A DNA stretch of 38,656 nt from Acidithiobacillus sp. (lineage in GTDB: Bacteria; Pseudomonadota; Gammaproteobacteria; Acidithiobacillales; Acidithiobacillaceae). This document shows, piece after piece, positions 10,167 to 20,628 of the stretch; positions within the stretch are counted from its first letter, which is position 1; every line of letters begins with the position of its first letter. The notes beneath the pieces were generated by a model that worked only from the letters and a program-made list of their open reading frames with translations, had not been told where the DNA came from and searched no databases. The stretch lies in NCBI RefSeq assembly GCF_023256195.1, contig NZ_JAGDWX010000008.1, forward strand, positions 1 through 38,656, given 5' to 3'. A program made the position numbers and the translations under genes.

Positions 10167-10957
10167 CAGTCCGTCGCTCCGGCATCGGGCGGGAAGTGCC
10201 CCAGGCGCACGGCGTCGGCATAATTGCGCAGGGCGTCGGTGACGATCTCCGCCCCCTGCATGAAGGCGCGAGCAAAGCGGGGTGTGCGTTCCGAAAGGCC
10301 GAGCACATCGTGCAGGACCAGTACTTGGGCATCGGTGTCCGGACCGGCGCCGATGCCGATCACCGGCACGGGGCTGTTGCGGGTGATACGAGCGGCCAGC
10401 TCCTGCGGTACGGCCTCCAGGAGTAGAAAAGCGGCGCCAGCCTGCGCCAGCCGTGCCGCATCCGCCTCCAGTTGGGCCGCCTCATCCGCCGTCTTGCCGG
10501 CACGCCGGAACCTTCCCCACTGACGTACCCGTTGCGGAGTCAACCCCAGATGCGCGCAGACATTGATGCCCCGTTGGGCGCAGAAGGCAACACTGTCGGC
10601 CATTTCCGCACCGCCTTCCAGCTTGACGACGTCGGCTCCCGCCTTGAGCAGGGCCACCGAGGACTCCCAGGCCTGGGTCGGACTTCCTTCGTAACTGCCC
10701 AAGGGCAGATCCGCAAACACCAGACAATCGCCAGCCGCGCGCGCTACCATGGCCGTGTGGTAACACATGGTGTGCAGATCGACGCCCACGGTATCGGCCT
10801 GTCCCTGCACTACCATGGCCAGGGAGTCGCCCACCAGCAGGCCGTCCAAGCCCGCCTGCGCCGCCAAGTGTGCAAAGGCGTAGTCGTAGGCCGTCACCAA
10901 GGAAAGCTTCCTGCCCTCGGCTTTGTATCGCCGCCACACATCCAGTTTCTTGCTCAC
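10166..10957 (-). CDS. panB: Ketopantoate hydroxymethyltransferase
   Basis: PanB transfers a hydroxymethyl group from 5,10-methylenetetrahydrofolate to alpha-ketoisovalerate, the first committed step to pantothenate. The 263-residue TIM-barrel protein has the family blocks: [19 protein letters not shown] (Mg2+-binding GDS), KLEGG, and LLLEAVP with the catalytic Glu. Its GTG start overlaps the stop of the upstream deoxynucleoside kinase (GTGA) and its stop overlaps panC (TGATG). It uses a folate cofactor and stands two genes after folK, a functional link often seen in proteobacteria. Identification is secure. Confidence 0.97.
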   Translation of the reverse strand: MSKKLDVWRRYKAEGRKLSLVTAYDYAFAHLAAQAGLDGLLVGDSLAMVVQGQADTVGVDLHTMCYHTAMVARAAGDCLVFADLPLGSYEGSPTQAWESSVALLKAGADVVKLEGGAEMADSVAFCAQRGINVCAHLGLTPQRVRQWGRFRRAGKTADEAAQLEADAARLAQAGAAFLLLEAVPQELAARITRNSPVPVIGIGAGPDTDAQVLVLHDVLGLSERTPRFARAFMQGAEIVTDALRNYADAVRLGHFPPDAGATD

Positions 10958-11562
10958 CAGTCCCCGCCTAATTCCGAGATTCTATTCTTGACCATTTCAG
11001 TCAGGATTTTAGCATGTTCGCCATCGGCCACAAAGTCACCCTCCAGGCCGGACAGATCGAGGATCGGCCCCGGATAGTGCTGCAACCATTGCCGGTAGGC
11101 TTCCTGTACACGCAGCAGATAGGCCCGTTGTATCTCGGTTTCCCAGGGATCTCGACGGGCGCGGATGCGCTCCAGGAGCAGATCCACCGGGCGATCCAGA
11201 TAGATCAGCAGCAGCACCGGCGGAGGATTATACGATAATGCGGCGCGAATCTCCCGAAATAGCCGCAAGGTCTCGGCTTCCAGGGTCAGCGGCGTGAAGA
11301 TCCGATCCTTTTCCGGGCCGTGATCGGCAATGTAGAGACGACCGCCCTCCAGATGGTCGAAGATCTGCCGCCGCTGGAGCAGGAATTGCAGTTCCGTAGC
11401 CAGGACGTGCTGCTGGTGGCGGTAAAAATCGCCGAGAAAGGGATTGTCGGCGGGCCGTTCCAGCAGAGCCGGGATATCCAGGGCCGTGCTCAGGAGACGC
11501 GCGAGACTGGTCTTGCCCGCGCCCATGGGTCCTTCCACCACGATGAGTCCCGCCGTCGTCAC
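10954..11562 (-). CDS. Deoxynucleoside kinase (dAK/dGK family)
   Basis: About 202 residues of the deoxynucleoside kinase family, which phosphorylates deoxyadenosine/deoxyguanosine or related nucleosides for salvage. P-loop EGPMGAGKTS lies at residues 10-19. A DHG-P-EKDRIF segment (about 78-88) corresponds to the D/E-R-S catalytic motif but differs from the classic ERS. The arginine-rich lid is RARRDPWETEIQRAYL, followed by YRQWL as in the family. I chose the GTG at 11562, which overlaps the folK stop as GTGA and puts the P-loop at the N-terminus; a longer frame starting at 12048 runs through folK in another frame and is an artefact. The gene is sandwiched between folK and panB with 4-base overlaps on both sides. 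The exact nucleoside preference cannot be told. Confidence 0.85.
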   Translation of the reverse strand: MTTAGLIVVEGPMGAGKTSLARLLSTALDIPALLERPADNPFLGDFYRHQQHVLATELQFLLQRRQIFDHLEGGRLYIADHGPEKDRIFTPLTLEAETLRLFREIRAALSYNPPPVLLLIYLDRPVDLLLERIRARRDPWETEIQRAYLLRVQEAYRQWLQHYPGPILDLSGLEGDFVADGEHAKILTEMVKNRISELGGDW

Positions 11563-12119
11563 CGTTCCGCATCCCCACAGGGTGCGCGCAGACGGATGCC
11601 CGCAAGATCCCGATCGTCCCCGGGACGGAGGCGCAGAATCGGCTGATCCGCCACCTCCGGCAGAAAATGCGACAAGGGGCCCTTGCCTGGGATATTCCAG
11701 TCGGGGTCGTATTCGCTGAGGGGCAGGAGCACGAAGGCGCGTTCGTGTAGACGAGGGTGGGGGAGGGTGAGATCGGGACGCGCGAGCTCCCGCGCACCGT
11801 GGCTCAGCAGATCCAGATCGAGGATACGCGGTCCCCAATACGATTCCTCGGCGCGTCGGCGTCCGGCATTGTGTTCCAAGGTATGCAGACTGGCGAGGAG
11901 TTCCTCGGCAGCAAGCCGGGTCCATAGAGCGGCCACGGCATTGATGAATGGCGGCTGTGCCACGCCGCCGACGGGTGCGCTGAGATACAGGGACGATTGC
12001 CAGATCAGGCGACAGGCCGGCAATTGCGCCAGGGCACCGAGAGCACACTCCACCTGCCGTCTGGGGTTGTGAAGATTGCTGCCCAGCGCGACGAAGGCAA
12101 GGACTGCGCCCGGGTGCAT
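11559..12119 (-). CDS. folK: HPPK, 6-hydroxymethyl-dihydropterin pyrophosphokinase
   Basis: FolK transfers pyrophosphate from ATP to 6-hydroxymethyl-7,8-dihydropterin in folate synthesis. Visible features: FVALGSNLHNP at the N-terminus, PFINAVAAL, and the signature WGPRILDLDLL carrying the two Mg2+-binding Asp residues, then LPHPRLHERAFVL. With ATG 12119 (MHPGAVL) it is 186 residues, close to the family norm. An upstream in-frame ATG at 12227 would add 36 unrelated residues; neither start has a strong Shine-Dalgarno sequence, so the start is less certain than the identity. It lies after pcnB, as in many gamma-proteobacteria, and overlaps the next gene by 4 bases. Confidence 0.93.
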   Translation of the reverse strand: MHPGAVLAFVALGSNLHNPRRQVECALGALAQLPACRLIWQSSLYLSAPVGGVAQPPFINAVAALWTRLAAEELLASLHTLEHNAGRRRAEESYWGPRILDLDLLSHGARELARPDLTLPHPRLHERAFVLLPLSEYDPDWNIPGKGPLSHFLPEVADQPILRLRPGDDRDLAGIRLRAPCGDAER

Positions 12120-12261
12120 GGCGTTGCGTGGGGCGGTGGCCCGCCGCCGGACACCCTCCGGGCCGACTTCATTCTCCGACTCCGACGGCAGGAGATGGGC
12201 AGACTGCTCAGTGAACGCGGCGGGCATGAGCGGTGGACGTGGGGATGACGCTGCTTCGCAA

Positions 12262-13758
12262 CTAGCCCGTGGTTCCGTTTCCGGAATCGTCGTCCGCAGC
12301 GTGGCTACGCGTCAGTCGCGAGGGCTTGCGCCGTCGCCGACGCGGACGACGGCGAAGACCGTTGCTGGGCAGAGGCCCCAAGGCGGTCTCGGGCGCGGCG
12401 TCTTCGCTGCGGGCCCGTTCCATGAGGGTTTTGCGTCCCTCACTGTCGGCTTCCTGGAACTCCGTCCACCAGGTACCGAGCCCGGCCAGCTGCGGGTCGT
12501 TCGCGAACTCACCGGACTGCTGGCGCAGCAGAAGAAAATCGAAAGCGGCGCGAAAGCGCGGATGAGCCAAGAGCGCGTAGGGCCGACGCCCACCGCGGCG
12601 GGTAAAGCGCGGCTGCAGGTCCCAGATTTCGCGCATGGGCAGGGCAAAGCGCCGTGGTATGGCGACGCGTCCGCGGCTCTCTTCCAAAAGCTCTGCGGCC
12701 GCCTGCTGCTGGGCCACCGCCGACGGCTTGCCCTGTGCTTCCAGTTGCTGCCGTTGCGCCTGCAGCGCCGGCCAGAGAAGTGCCGCAAAGAGGAAGGCCG
12801 GGGTGACGGATTTGCCTTGGGCCACTCGCTGATCCGTTCCATCCAGGGCCAGACGCAGGAGTTCGCGTGCGCTCTCGGCGTCGGCGGCGTTGAGGACGCT
12901 ATCCAGCTGCGGGAAGAGCGCTGCGAACAGGCCCGTGCGCCGCAGCAGGTCGTAACTGGACTGGGCGAAGCCGGCGAGAAAGAGCTTGATGGTCTCTTCG
13001 AAGAGGCGGGCAGAGGGAACCTCCAGCAAGAGCTCGCGGCAAGGAGCGATGGCCGCCTCCACAGCAGGATCCATCTGGAATCCGAGCTTGGCCGCAAAGC
13101 GCACGGCTCGCAGCATGCGCACTGGGTCTTCGCGATAGCGCTGCTCGGGGTCGCCGATCATGCGCAGTCGTCCGGCCTGCAGATCGCTCAGGCCGTCGGC
13201 AAAATCCAGGATGCTCCGGTCGGCGATGTTGTAGTAGAGAGCGTTGGCCGTAAAGTCACGTCGCCCCGCGTCCTCCTCGAGGGTGCCGTAGACGTTATCG
13301 GCGAGTATGCGGCCGCTGGCGCTGCGTTCACTGGCCTCTTCGGCAGATTCGCCCGGTCCGCGGAAGGTTGCCACCTCGACGATCTCTTGACCGAACTGTA
13401 CGTGCACCAGGATGAAGCGCCTACCGATCAGGCGAGCATTGCGGCGGAACAGTTTGCGTACCTGCTCCGGGCGTGCGTCGGTGGCCACATCGTAGTCCTT
13501 GGGCTCGCGTCCCAGCAGAAGATCGCGCACGCTGCCACCTACCAGATAGGCCTGATGTCCCGCCTGGTGCAGGGTATTGAGCACCTGCAGCGCGCCGCTG
13601 CTGATCTGCCGGCGGGACAGACAATGTTCGCTCCGCGGCACGCAGCGCGCCCCCGCGGGCACGGACTGTGTGGGTGTCGCGGTGGGTGCAGGATCGCGTT
13701 GCGGCGTCTCGATGGGAGACTGCAGAACCTCGTCCGTGAAGCGCTTCAAAGAAACCAA
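12262..13758 (-). CDS. pcnB: Poly(A) polymerase I
   Basis: PcnB adds 3' poly(A) tails to RNAs and so speeds their decay. The 498-residue protein has the class II nucleotidyltransferase head: LVGGSVRDLLLG, then DYDV with the catalytic aspartates (about residues 85-110), the RRDFTANALYYN block and the RYREDPVRMLRAVRFAAKLG block that separates poly(A) polymerases and CCA enzymes from other families. The N-terminal FTDEVLQSP and the basic C-terminal tail (about 465-490, RRRPRRRRRK) match E. coli PcnB rather than a CCA-adding enzyme. The best start is TTG 13758 with GAGAAG upstream. It is divergently transcribed from guaB over a 209-base gap and is the first gene of the folK-pan operon. Confidence 0.94.
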   Translation of the reverse strand: MVSLKRFTDEVLQSPIETPQRDPAPTATPTQSVPAGARCVPRSEHCLSRRQISSGALQVLNTLHQAGHQAYLVGGSVRDLLLGREPKDYDVATDARPEQVRKLFRRNARLIGRRFILVHVQFGQEIVEVATFRGPGESAEEASERSASGRILADNVYGTLEEDAGRRDFTANALYYNIADRSILDFADGLSDLQAGRLRMIGDPEQRYREDPVRMLRAVRFAAKLGFQMDPAVEAAIAPCRELLLEVPSARLFEETIKLFLAGFAQSSYDLLRRTGLFAALFPQLDSVLNAADAESARELLRLALDGTDQRVAQGKSVTPAFLFAALLWPALQAQRQQLEAQGKPSAVAQQQAAAELLEESRGRVAIPRRFALPMREIWDLQPRFTRRGGRRPYALLAHPRFRAAFDFLLLRQQSGEFANDPQLAGLGTWWTEFQEADSEGRKTLMERARSEDAAPETALGPLPSNGLRRRPRRRRRKPSRLTRSHAADDDSGNGTTG

Positions 13759-13918
13759 GGATCTTCTCGTGTAGATGCGGAGCGAATGGGCGCTAGTCTA
13801 ACCGAAAGTCCTACCACATTGCAGCCAAAATTGCCGCCGATGTCTGATTCCATCCATTTTGCGGATGACTGGTCAGGCCGCGCACTTGCAGTTATCATTG
13901 GGGATGCCTTCATGAGAC

Positions 13919-13948
13919 GGGGCTGGGCGGCTTTCCCGGCCCCTTTTT
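13919..13948 (+). terminator. Terminator-like hairpin in the guaB 5' leader (possible attenuator)
   Basis: A 9-bp stem (13919-13927 with 13935-13943, GGGGCTGGG/CCCGGCCCC, one G-U pair, 7-base loop) is followed at once by TTTTTG (13944-13949). It has the form of an intrinsic terminator on the plus strand but stands only 20 bases before the guaB start codon, with no plus-strand gene upstream. That position is where an attenuator would act; I cannot see an alternative anti-terminator helix with confidence. Confidence 0.6.
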
Positions 13949-13955
13949 GCTTTGA

Positions 13956-15434
<1,479 letters not shown>

Positions 15435-15443
15435 GCTCCCTGC

Positions 15444-16985
15444 ATGTCTGAACGTATCCTGATCCTGGATTTTGGCTCTCAGTTCACCCAACTCATCGCC
15501 CGGCGCATTCGCGAGGCCCAGGTATACTGTGAGATTCATCCCTATAACCTGAGCCTGGCGGCCATTCGGGCCTGGCAGCCCAGCGGCATCGTTCTCTCCG
15601 GTGGGCCGAGCTCTGTGGCGGAGCCCGATGCACCACAGGTGGATGCGGAGCTTTTTGACATGGGCGTACCGGTGCTGGGCATTTGCTACGGCTTACAGCT
15701 CATGACCCACCTCTTGGGCGGTCGGGTGGGCAAGGCCGAGCATCGGGAGTATGGGCGCGCCCGCCTGGAGATCCTGCACGCCGTGGGTCCGTTTCAGTCT
15801 CTGGTCGCCGGTGGCAGCGAGGACGTGTGGATGAGTCACGGCGACCGTATCGAAGCCCTGCCTGAGGGCTTCGAGGCCATCGGTCGCAGCCCCGGATCGC
15901 CCTTGGCCGCCATTGCCGACCGGCGCCGCCAACTTTATGGCGTGCAGTTTCACCTGGAGGTGGTCCACACCCCTTCTGGCGCGCAGATGTTGACGGATTT
16001 TGTTCGTGGCGTCTGCCATTGCAGCGGCCAGTGGACCATGCATTCCTACTCTGAGACGGCCATCGCCGCCGTGCGAGCCCAAGTAGGAAGTGGGCGGGTC
16101 ATCTCTGCTCTTTCCGGGGGGGTGGATTCCGCCGTGGCTTCGATACTGGTGCACCGTGCCGTGGGAGAACAGCTGCACTGTATCTTTGTGGACAACGGTC
16201 TGCTGCGTTTTGGTGAGGTGGAGCAGGTCAGTCAGGTCTTTCGCCAATACTTTCACATCCCCTTGCAGGTGGTGGATGCGCGAGAGCGTTTCCTCGAGGC
16301 TTTGGCGGGCGTCACCGATCCGGAACGTAAACGCAAGATCATCGGCAATCTCTTCATCGAGGTTTTCGATGAGGAAGCCAAGGCCCTGGGTGGCGCGGAT
16401 TTTCTGGTACAGGGCACGCTCTATCCCGATGTGATCGAGTCCGTCTCATTCAAAGGCCCCAGTGCCACCATCAAATCCCACCACAATGTCGGCGGTCTGC
16501 CGGAGCGTATGCGTCTGCAACTGGTAGAACCCCTGCGTGAGCTCTTCAAGGACGAAGTCCGCGAGCTGGGACGCGAGCTCGGCATGCCCGAGGAAATCAT
16601 CCGGCGTCAGCCCTTTCCCGGGCCAGGGCTTGCCATCCGCTGCCTGGGTGAGGTCACCGCGCCCCGACTCGATGTTCTGCGCCGCGCCGATCGCATCGTT
16701 CAGGAAGAGATCCGCGAGGCCGGGTACTATGACCGCGTGTGGCAGGCCTTTGCCGTGCTGCTGCCCGTGCGCAGCGTGGGCGTGATGGGGGACAGCCGCA
16801 CCTACGAAGAAACCATCGCCATCCGCGCGGTCGAGTCCAGCGACGGCATGACCGCCGACTGGGCGCACTTGCCACACGAACTCCTCGCCCGTATGTCCAC
16901 CCGCATCATCAACGAGGTCTCGGGCGTCAACCGGGTGGTCTACGATATCTCCAGCAAACCGCCAGCGACCATCGAGTGGGAGTGA
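15444..16985 (+). CDS. guaA: GMP synthase (glutamine-hydrolysing)
   Basis: GuaA converts XMP to GMP using ATP and glutamine-derived ammonia. The 513-residue protein has an N-terminal class I amidotransferase domain (oxyanion/nucleophile GICYGLQ with the catalytic Cys at about residue 80; His-Glu in [10 protein letters not shown] at about 172-174). It continues with the ATP-pyrophosphatase P-loop SGGVDSAVA (about 228-236) and the GMPS dimerisation domain ([13 protein letters not shown] and the C-terminal [14 protein letters not shown]). The usual FHPEV triad segment reads FHLEV, with the Pro replaced but the catalytic His and Glu kept. It lies directly after guaB. Identification is secure. Confidence 0.98.
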   Translation: MSERILILDFGSQFTQLIARRIREAQVYCEIHPYNLSLAAIRAWQPSGIVLSGGPSSVAEPDAPQVDAELFDMGVPVLGICYGLQLMTHLLGGRVGKAEHREYGRARLEILHAVGPFQSLVAGGSEDVWMSHGDRIEALPEGFEAIGRSPGSPLAAIADRRRQLYGVQFHLEVVHTPSGAQMLTDFVRGVCHCSGQWTMHSYSETAIAAVRAQVGSGRVISALSGGVDSAVASILVHRAVGEQLHCIFVDNGLLRFGEVEQVSQVFRQYFHIPLQVVDARERFLEALAGVTDPERKRKIIGNLFIEVFDEEAKALGGADFLVQGTLYPDVIESVSFKGPSATIKSHHNVGGLPERMRLQLVEPLRELFKDEVRELGRELGMPEEIIRRQPFPGPGLAIRCLGEVTAPRLDVLRRADRIVQEEIREAGYYDRVWQAFAVLLPVRSVGVMGDSRTYEETIAIRAVESSDGMTADWAHLPHELLARMSTRIINEVSGVNRVVYDISSKPPATIEWE

Positions 16986-17118
16986 TCAGCCAGCGCCGTC
17001 ACCGCGAAGTGTGCTCCGTGAAGGTGTCCTGACGATTACGAGCTCGGTCAACATCAAGAACTGCTTTCGTCTTCGGAACTTTACCACGCACGCGCAAATC
17101 CGTTCGCCTGCGAAAAGA

Positions 17119-18564
17119 TTATCGCTTATCCACTACGGCGCACGGTTTCTCCGTCAGGTATCGTTGATATAAGTTCTCGGGTATCCCCTGGCCAGCGCGT
17201 GTCAAGGGCAAAGTAAAATAGCTGTCGGTCAGAAAATGCCGCCGCAGCAGATAGGCGGAGGTGGCGGCAAGCAGGGTAGGCAGTACCAGGCCAAAGTTGC
17301 CGGTGATCTCCAGTACCATCGCAGCAGCGCTCAGGGTTCCGCCAGATGTCGCCGCTATCAGCCCCGCCATGGCGCAGAGAGAAGCGAGTGCACCGAGGTG
17401 TAGGCTAGGGTCCAAGATCTGGACCAGCGTTGCCACCAGGCTACCCAAAGCCGCGCCGACGAAAAGCGCGGGAGAAAAAATCCCGCCCGATCCGCCGCTG
17501 CCCAAGGTGAGGGCAGTAGCGGCGATCTTCAGGATCAGTAGGGTACATAGCAGCACGACACCGTGTATCTGTCCCTGCAGTAAAGCCGAGGAGCCGGCAT
17601 AGCTCCCTGCCACCAGATAGTAGTGGCCGCTCCAGTGGTAGGTCGTGATGAGAATCACGCCCAGCAGCAGCATGGCCAGCACGTGACCTTGCCAGGCTCG
17701 AGGGGTGAGCGCCCGGATAAGCCGTTCGACCCAAGCGATGCTGTGGATGAAGAGCAAGGCCGTGGCACCGGCAAGGGCGCCTACCAACAACGCGATGGGT
17801 ACCCAGTGGGGCCAGGAGGCCAGCGGGGTATGGGGAGACACCAGTAGAGGGGCGCTACCGTCGAGAGACGCTGCACACCAGCTTCCAGCCGCCACCGCCA
17901 TGAGCGTGACCAAAGCCGCCCGCAGCCGCCATGGCCACAGCAAGAGCTCCAGAACCAGTAGCCAGGCACCAATGGGCGCGTGAAACATGGCACCAATTCC
18001 GGCACCGGATCCGCAGGCCATGAGGAGTGTTCGATGCTGCGAAAAATCTGCACGCCGACCCAGCACCGAGGCCATCGCAGCGCCAAACTGCATGGCGGGG
18101 CCTTCGTCTCCCGCCGAACCGCCCGTGCCCAGGGTAATGGCCGTCGCCAGAGGGCGCCAGAAGGCAAGGCGTGGACGGATCCGGGATTGGTGACCGAAGA
18201 TCTCCTCAAGAACCTCCGTTACACCGCCGCCCACGGCCGCCGGTTCGGAGCGACCGATGACTCGACCCACCAACAATGCGCCGAGTGCCGGAACCAGCAC
18301 GATTCCCCAGCCCCATGGCGATGGCGGACCAAAGCGTGTATTGCTCCAGTGCCACGAGAGTCTGCCGTAGAAGCTCAGGTTGTGGACCAGAGCGATGAGG
18401 TAGGTGAAGGCGACGGCACCCGCTCCTGCAAGCACTCCCACGAGCAGAGCGAGGACGAGGAGCCCTGGGGTGAGGCGAAGCTCGGTGGATGGATCGCCGG
18501 AGCCCGTCCCTGCCAAGGCGCGCATCCTTCCGGGTATCATGGACAGAGCGCGAGTACGAGCCAT
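17119..18564 (-). CDS. CLC-family anion channel/transporter with altered key residues
   Basis: A 481-residue CLC protein with many hydrophobic helices. The gating-glutamate region reads GDEGP (residues 152-156), so Glu148 of E. coli ClC is kept but the preceding Arg is Asp. The first anion-binding motif (GSGIP in E. coli) reads GGGVT (112-116), without the Ser107 equivalent. The GSGGIFSP motif is normal. The inner proton glutamate (E. coli Glu203) aligns with Leu207, while Glu206 matches Glu202. CLC antiporters usually keep the inner Glu; channels and fluoride-type CLCs do not. So this may be a channel, or a transporter for another anion such as fluoride. It follows acs by 27 bases on the same strand and may be its operon partner. 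The family is firm, the ion and mechanism open. Confidence 0.88.
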   Translation of the reverse strand: MARTRALSMIPGRMRALAGTGSGDPSTELRLTPGLLVLALLVGVLAGAGAVAFTYLIALVHNLSFYGRLSWHWSNTRFGPPSPWGWGIVLVPALGALLVGRVIGRSEPAAVGGGVTEVLEEIFGHQSRIRPRLAFWRPLATAITLGTGGSAGDEGPAMQFGAAMASVLGRRADFSQHRTLLMACGSGAGIGAMFHAPIGAWLLVLELLLWPWRLRAALVTLMAVAAGSWCAASLDGSAPLLVSPHTPLASWPHWVPIALLVGALAGATALLFIHSIAWVERLIRALTPRAWQGHVLAMLLLGVILITTYHWSGHYYLVAGSYAGSSALLQGQIHGVVLLCTLLILKIAATALTLGSGGSGGIFSPALFVGAALGSLVATLVQILDPSLHLGALASLCAMAGLIAATSGGTLSAAAMVLEITGNFGLVLPTLLAATSAYLLRRHFLTDSYFTLPLTRAGQGIPENLYQRYLTEKPCAVVDKR

Positions 18565-18591
18565 CGCCGAGCGAGTACCATCTCGGGGATC

Positions 18592-20559
18592 CTACTGGCT
18601 GGAGCGCAGCGTATCGATGCCGCTCTCGTCCTCCAGTGTGCTGATGTCCTGGGTAATTTCCTCGCCCCGGGCGATGGCGCGTAGAATGCGGCGCATGATC
18701 TTGCCGGAGCGGGTCTTCGGTAGCGCATCGATGAAATGGATGTCGTCCGGGCGGGCGATGGGGCCGATGAGCTCCGTCACTTGGGCGCGCAGCGCAGATC
18801 CCAGTTCATCGCGGTCGTCGCCCGCGTGTTGGTGCTTGAGGATGACGAAGGCGCAGACGGCCTCGCCCTTGATATCGTGGGGTATCCCCACCACGGCCGC
18901 CTCGGCGACGGCCGGATGGGCCACGAGCGCCGACTCGATCTCGGCCGTACCCAGACGGTGGCCAGAGACATTGAGGACATCGTCGATGCGGCCCATGACC
19001 CAGAAATAGCCATCGGCATCGCGGCGGGCACTGTCGCCGGCGATGTAGTAGCGTTCGCCAAACTTCTGCCAATAGGCGCTGCGATAACGTTCGGGATTGC
19101 CCCAGACGCCGCGGAGCATGCCGGGCCAGGGCTGGTCGATGACCAGATATCCGCCTTGATCCGGAGTCTGGATCTCGTTGCCCTGCTCGTCGACGATGCG
19201 CGCCGAAATACCCGGCAGGGGTAGAGCGCACGAGCCGGGTTTGTTGGCGGTGACGCCGGGGAGTGGCACGATCATGTGCCCGCCCGTTTCCGTCTGCCAC
19301 CAGGTATCGGCAATGGGACAGCGGCCGCCGCCGATTTTCTCTCGATACCAGACCCAGGCCTCCGGGTTCAGGGGCTCGCCGACGCTGCCCAGCAGACGCA
19401 GGCTGGACAGATCGTGGCGGGCCGGCCACTCATCGCCCATCTTCATGAAGGCGCGTACTGCTGTAGGGGCGGTGTAGAGCACGCTGATGCCGTGTCGAGC
19501 AATCATTTCCCAGAAGCGGTCGGGGCGGGGATACATGGGCGCTCCCTCGTAGAGGAAAACCGTGGCACCGCAGGCGAGGGGCCCATAGACCACGTAGCTA
19601 TGACCCGTGATCCAGCCCACATCGGCGGTACACCAGTAGACGTCCTCGGGCTTGAGATCGAAACTCCAGAGCGTCGTCAGTTTGGCCCAGAGCAGGTAGC
19701 CGGCGCTGGAGTGGACGATGCCCTTGGGTTTGCCCGTGCTGCCGGAGGTATAGAGGATGAAGAGGGTTTGCTCTGCCGGAAAGGGTTCGGCAGGGCAGTC
19801 TGCCGACTGATCCGCGATGGCGTCCTCCCAGCGGATGTCGCGGCCGTCCTGCATGTCCACGTCCTCGCCGGTGCGCGTCAGGACGATGACCCGGCGGACC
19901 TGGTGTTCGTGCTCCCGCAGCAGGGCCTGATCGGCGTGACGCTTGAGGGGAACGAGCTTGCCGCCGCGCCAGGCGCCGTCGGCGGTGATAAGGAGTACAG
20001 CGCCGGTATCCTCGAGCCGATCCTTGAGCGCTTCGGCAGAAAAACCGCCGAAGACGACGCTGTGGATGGCGCCGATACGGGCGCAGGCGAGCATGGCGAC
20101 GACGGTCTCGGGCACCATGGGCATGTAGATGGCGACGCGATCGCCGGCGCGCACGCCCTGATGTTTCAGGGTGTTGGCAAAGACCGATACGGCACGGTGG
20201 AGCTGGGCATAGGTAAGGGTGCGGATCTCGCCCTTTTCGCCTTCAAAGATCAGGGCGGCCTTGTGCCGCTGCGGGCCGTGCAGGTGCACGTCCAGGCAGT
20301 TGGCGCTGACATTCAGTGTGCCATCGGCAAACCAGCGATAGAAGGGCGCCTCGGAGTCGTCCAGGCCCTGTGAAAAGGGGGTCGACCAATGCAGGTGCTC
20401 CCGCGCAAGCCGCATCCAGAAGCCTTCGCGGTCCTGCTCCGCCTCTCGCTTCAGGGCCGCAAAGCGCGCCTCGTCGATGTTGGCTTGAGCGGCGAATTCC
20501 GCCGGGACCGGAAAGGTTCGATTTTCGAGGAGGTGAGAATCGATGGATGAAGAGGACAT
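18592..20559 (-). CDS. acs: Acetyl-CoA synthetase (AMP-forming)
   Basis: Acs activates acetate to acetyl-CoA through acetyl-AMP. The 655-residue protein has the ANL-family core: YTSGSTGKPKG phosphate loop (about residue 265), DVGWITGHSY, WWQTETGG (about 410), the hinge/adenine motif GDSARRDADGYFWVMGR, and the C-terminal PKTRSGKIMRR with the lysine that is acetylated in regulated Acs enzymes. I chose ATG 20559 (MSSSSIDSH) because GGGAG lies 6 bases upstream; an in-frame ATG 33 bases earlier lacks one. A TAATAT hexamer at 20599-20604 (minus orientation) could be a -10 element in the 69-base gap after the phosphorylase gene. It is the last enzyme of the glycolysis/acetyl-CoA block. Confidence 0.97.
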   Translation of the reverse strand: MSSSSIDSHLLENRTFPVPAEFAAQANIDEARFAALKREAEQDREGFWMRLAREHLHWSTPFSQGLDDSEAPFYRWFADGTLNVSANCLDVHLHGPQRHKAALIFEGEKGEIRTLTYAQLHRAVSVFANTLKHQGVRAGDRVAIYMPMVPETVVAMLACARIGAIHSVVFGGFSAEALKDRLEDTGAVLLITADGAWRGGKLVPLKRHADQALLREHEHQVRRVIVLTRTGEDVDMQDGRDIRWEDAIADQSADCPAEPFPAEQTLFILYTSGSTGKPKGIVHSSAGYLLWAKLTTLWSFDLKPEDVYWCTADVGWITGHSYVVYGPLACGATVFLYEGAPMYPRPDRFWEMIARHGISVLYTAPTAVRAFMKMGDEWPARHDLSSLRLLGSVGEPLNPEAWVWYREKIGGGRCPIADTWWQTETGGHMIVPLPGVTANKPGSCALPLPGISARIVDEQGNEIQTPDQGGYLVIDQPWPGMLRGVWGNPERYRSAYWQKFGERYYIAGDSARRDADGYFWVMGRIDDVLNVSGHRLGTAEIESALVAHPAVAEAAVVGIPHDIKGEAVCAFVILKHQHAGDDRDELGSALRAQVTELIGPIARPDDIHFIDALPKTRSGKIMRRILRAIARGEEITQDISTLEDESGIDTLRSSQ

Positions 20560-20628
20560 GTCGGCTCCCTGGCGATGGTATCGGATGTGCAAGGGGTCAT
20601 ATTACAAAAAGCCGCCATTCCCCGCACC

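Noticed and set aside
11563-12048. Apparent long N-terminus of the deoxynucleoside kinase
   Set aside because: This is folK in a different frame; the kinase P-loop begins right after GTG 11562.
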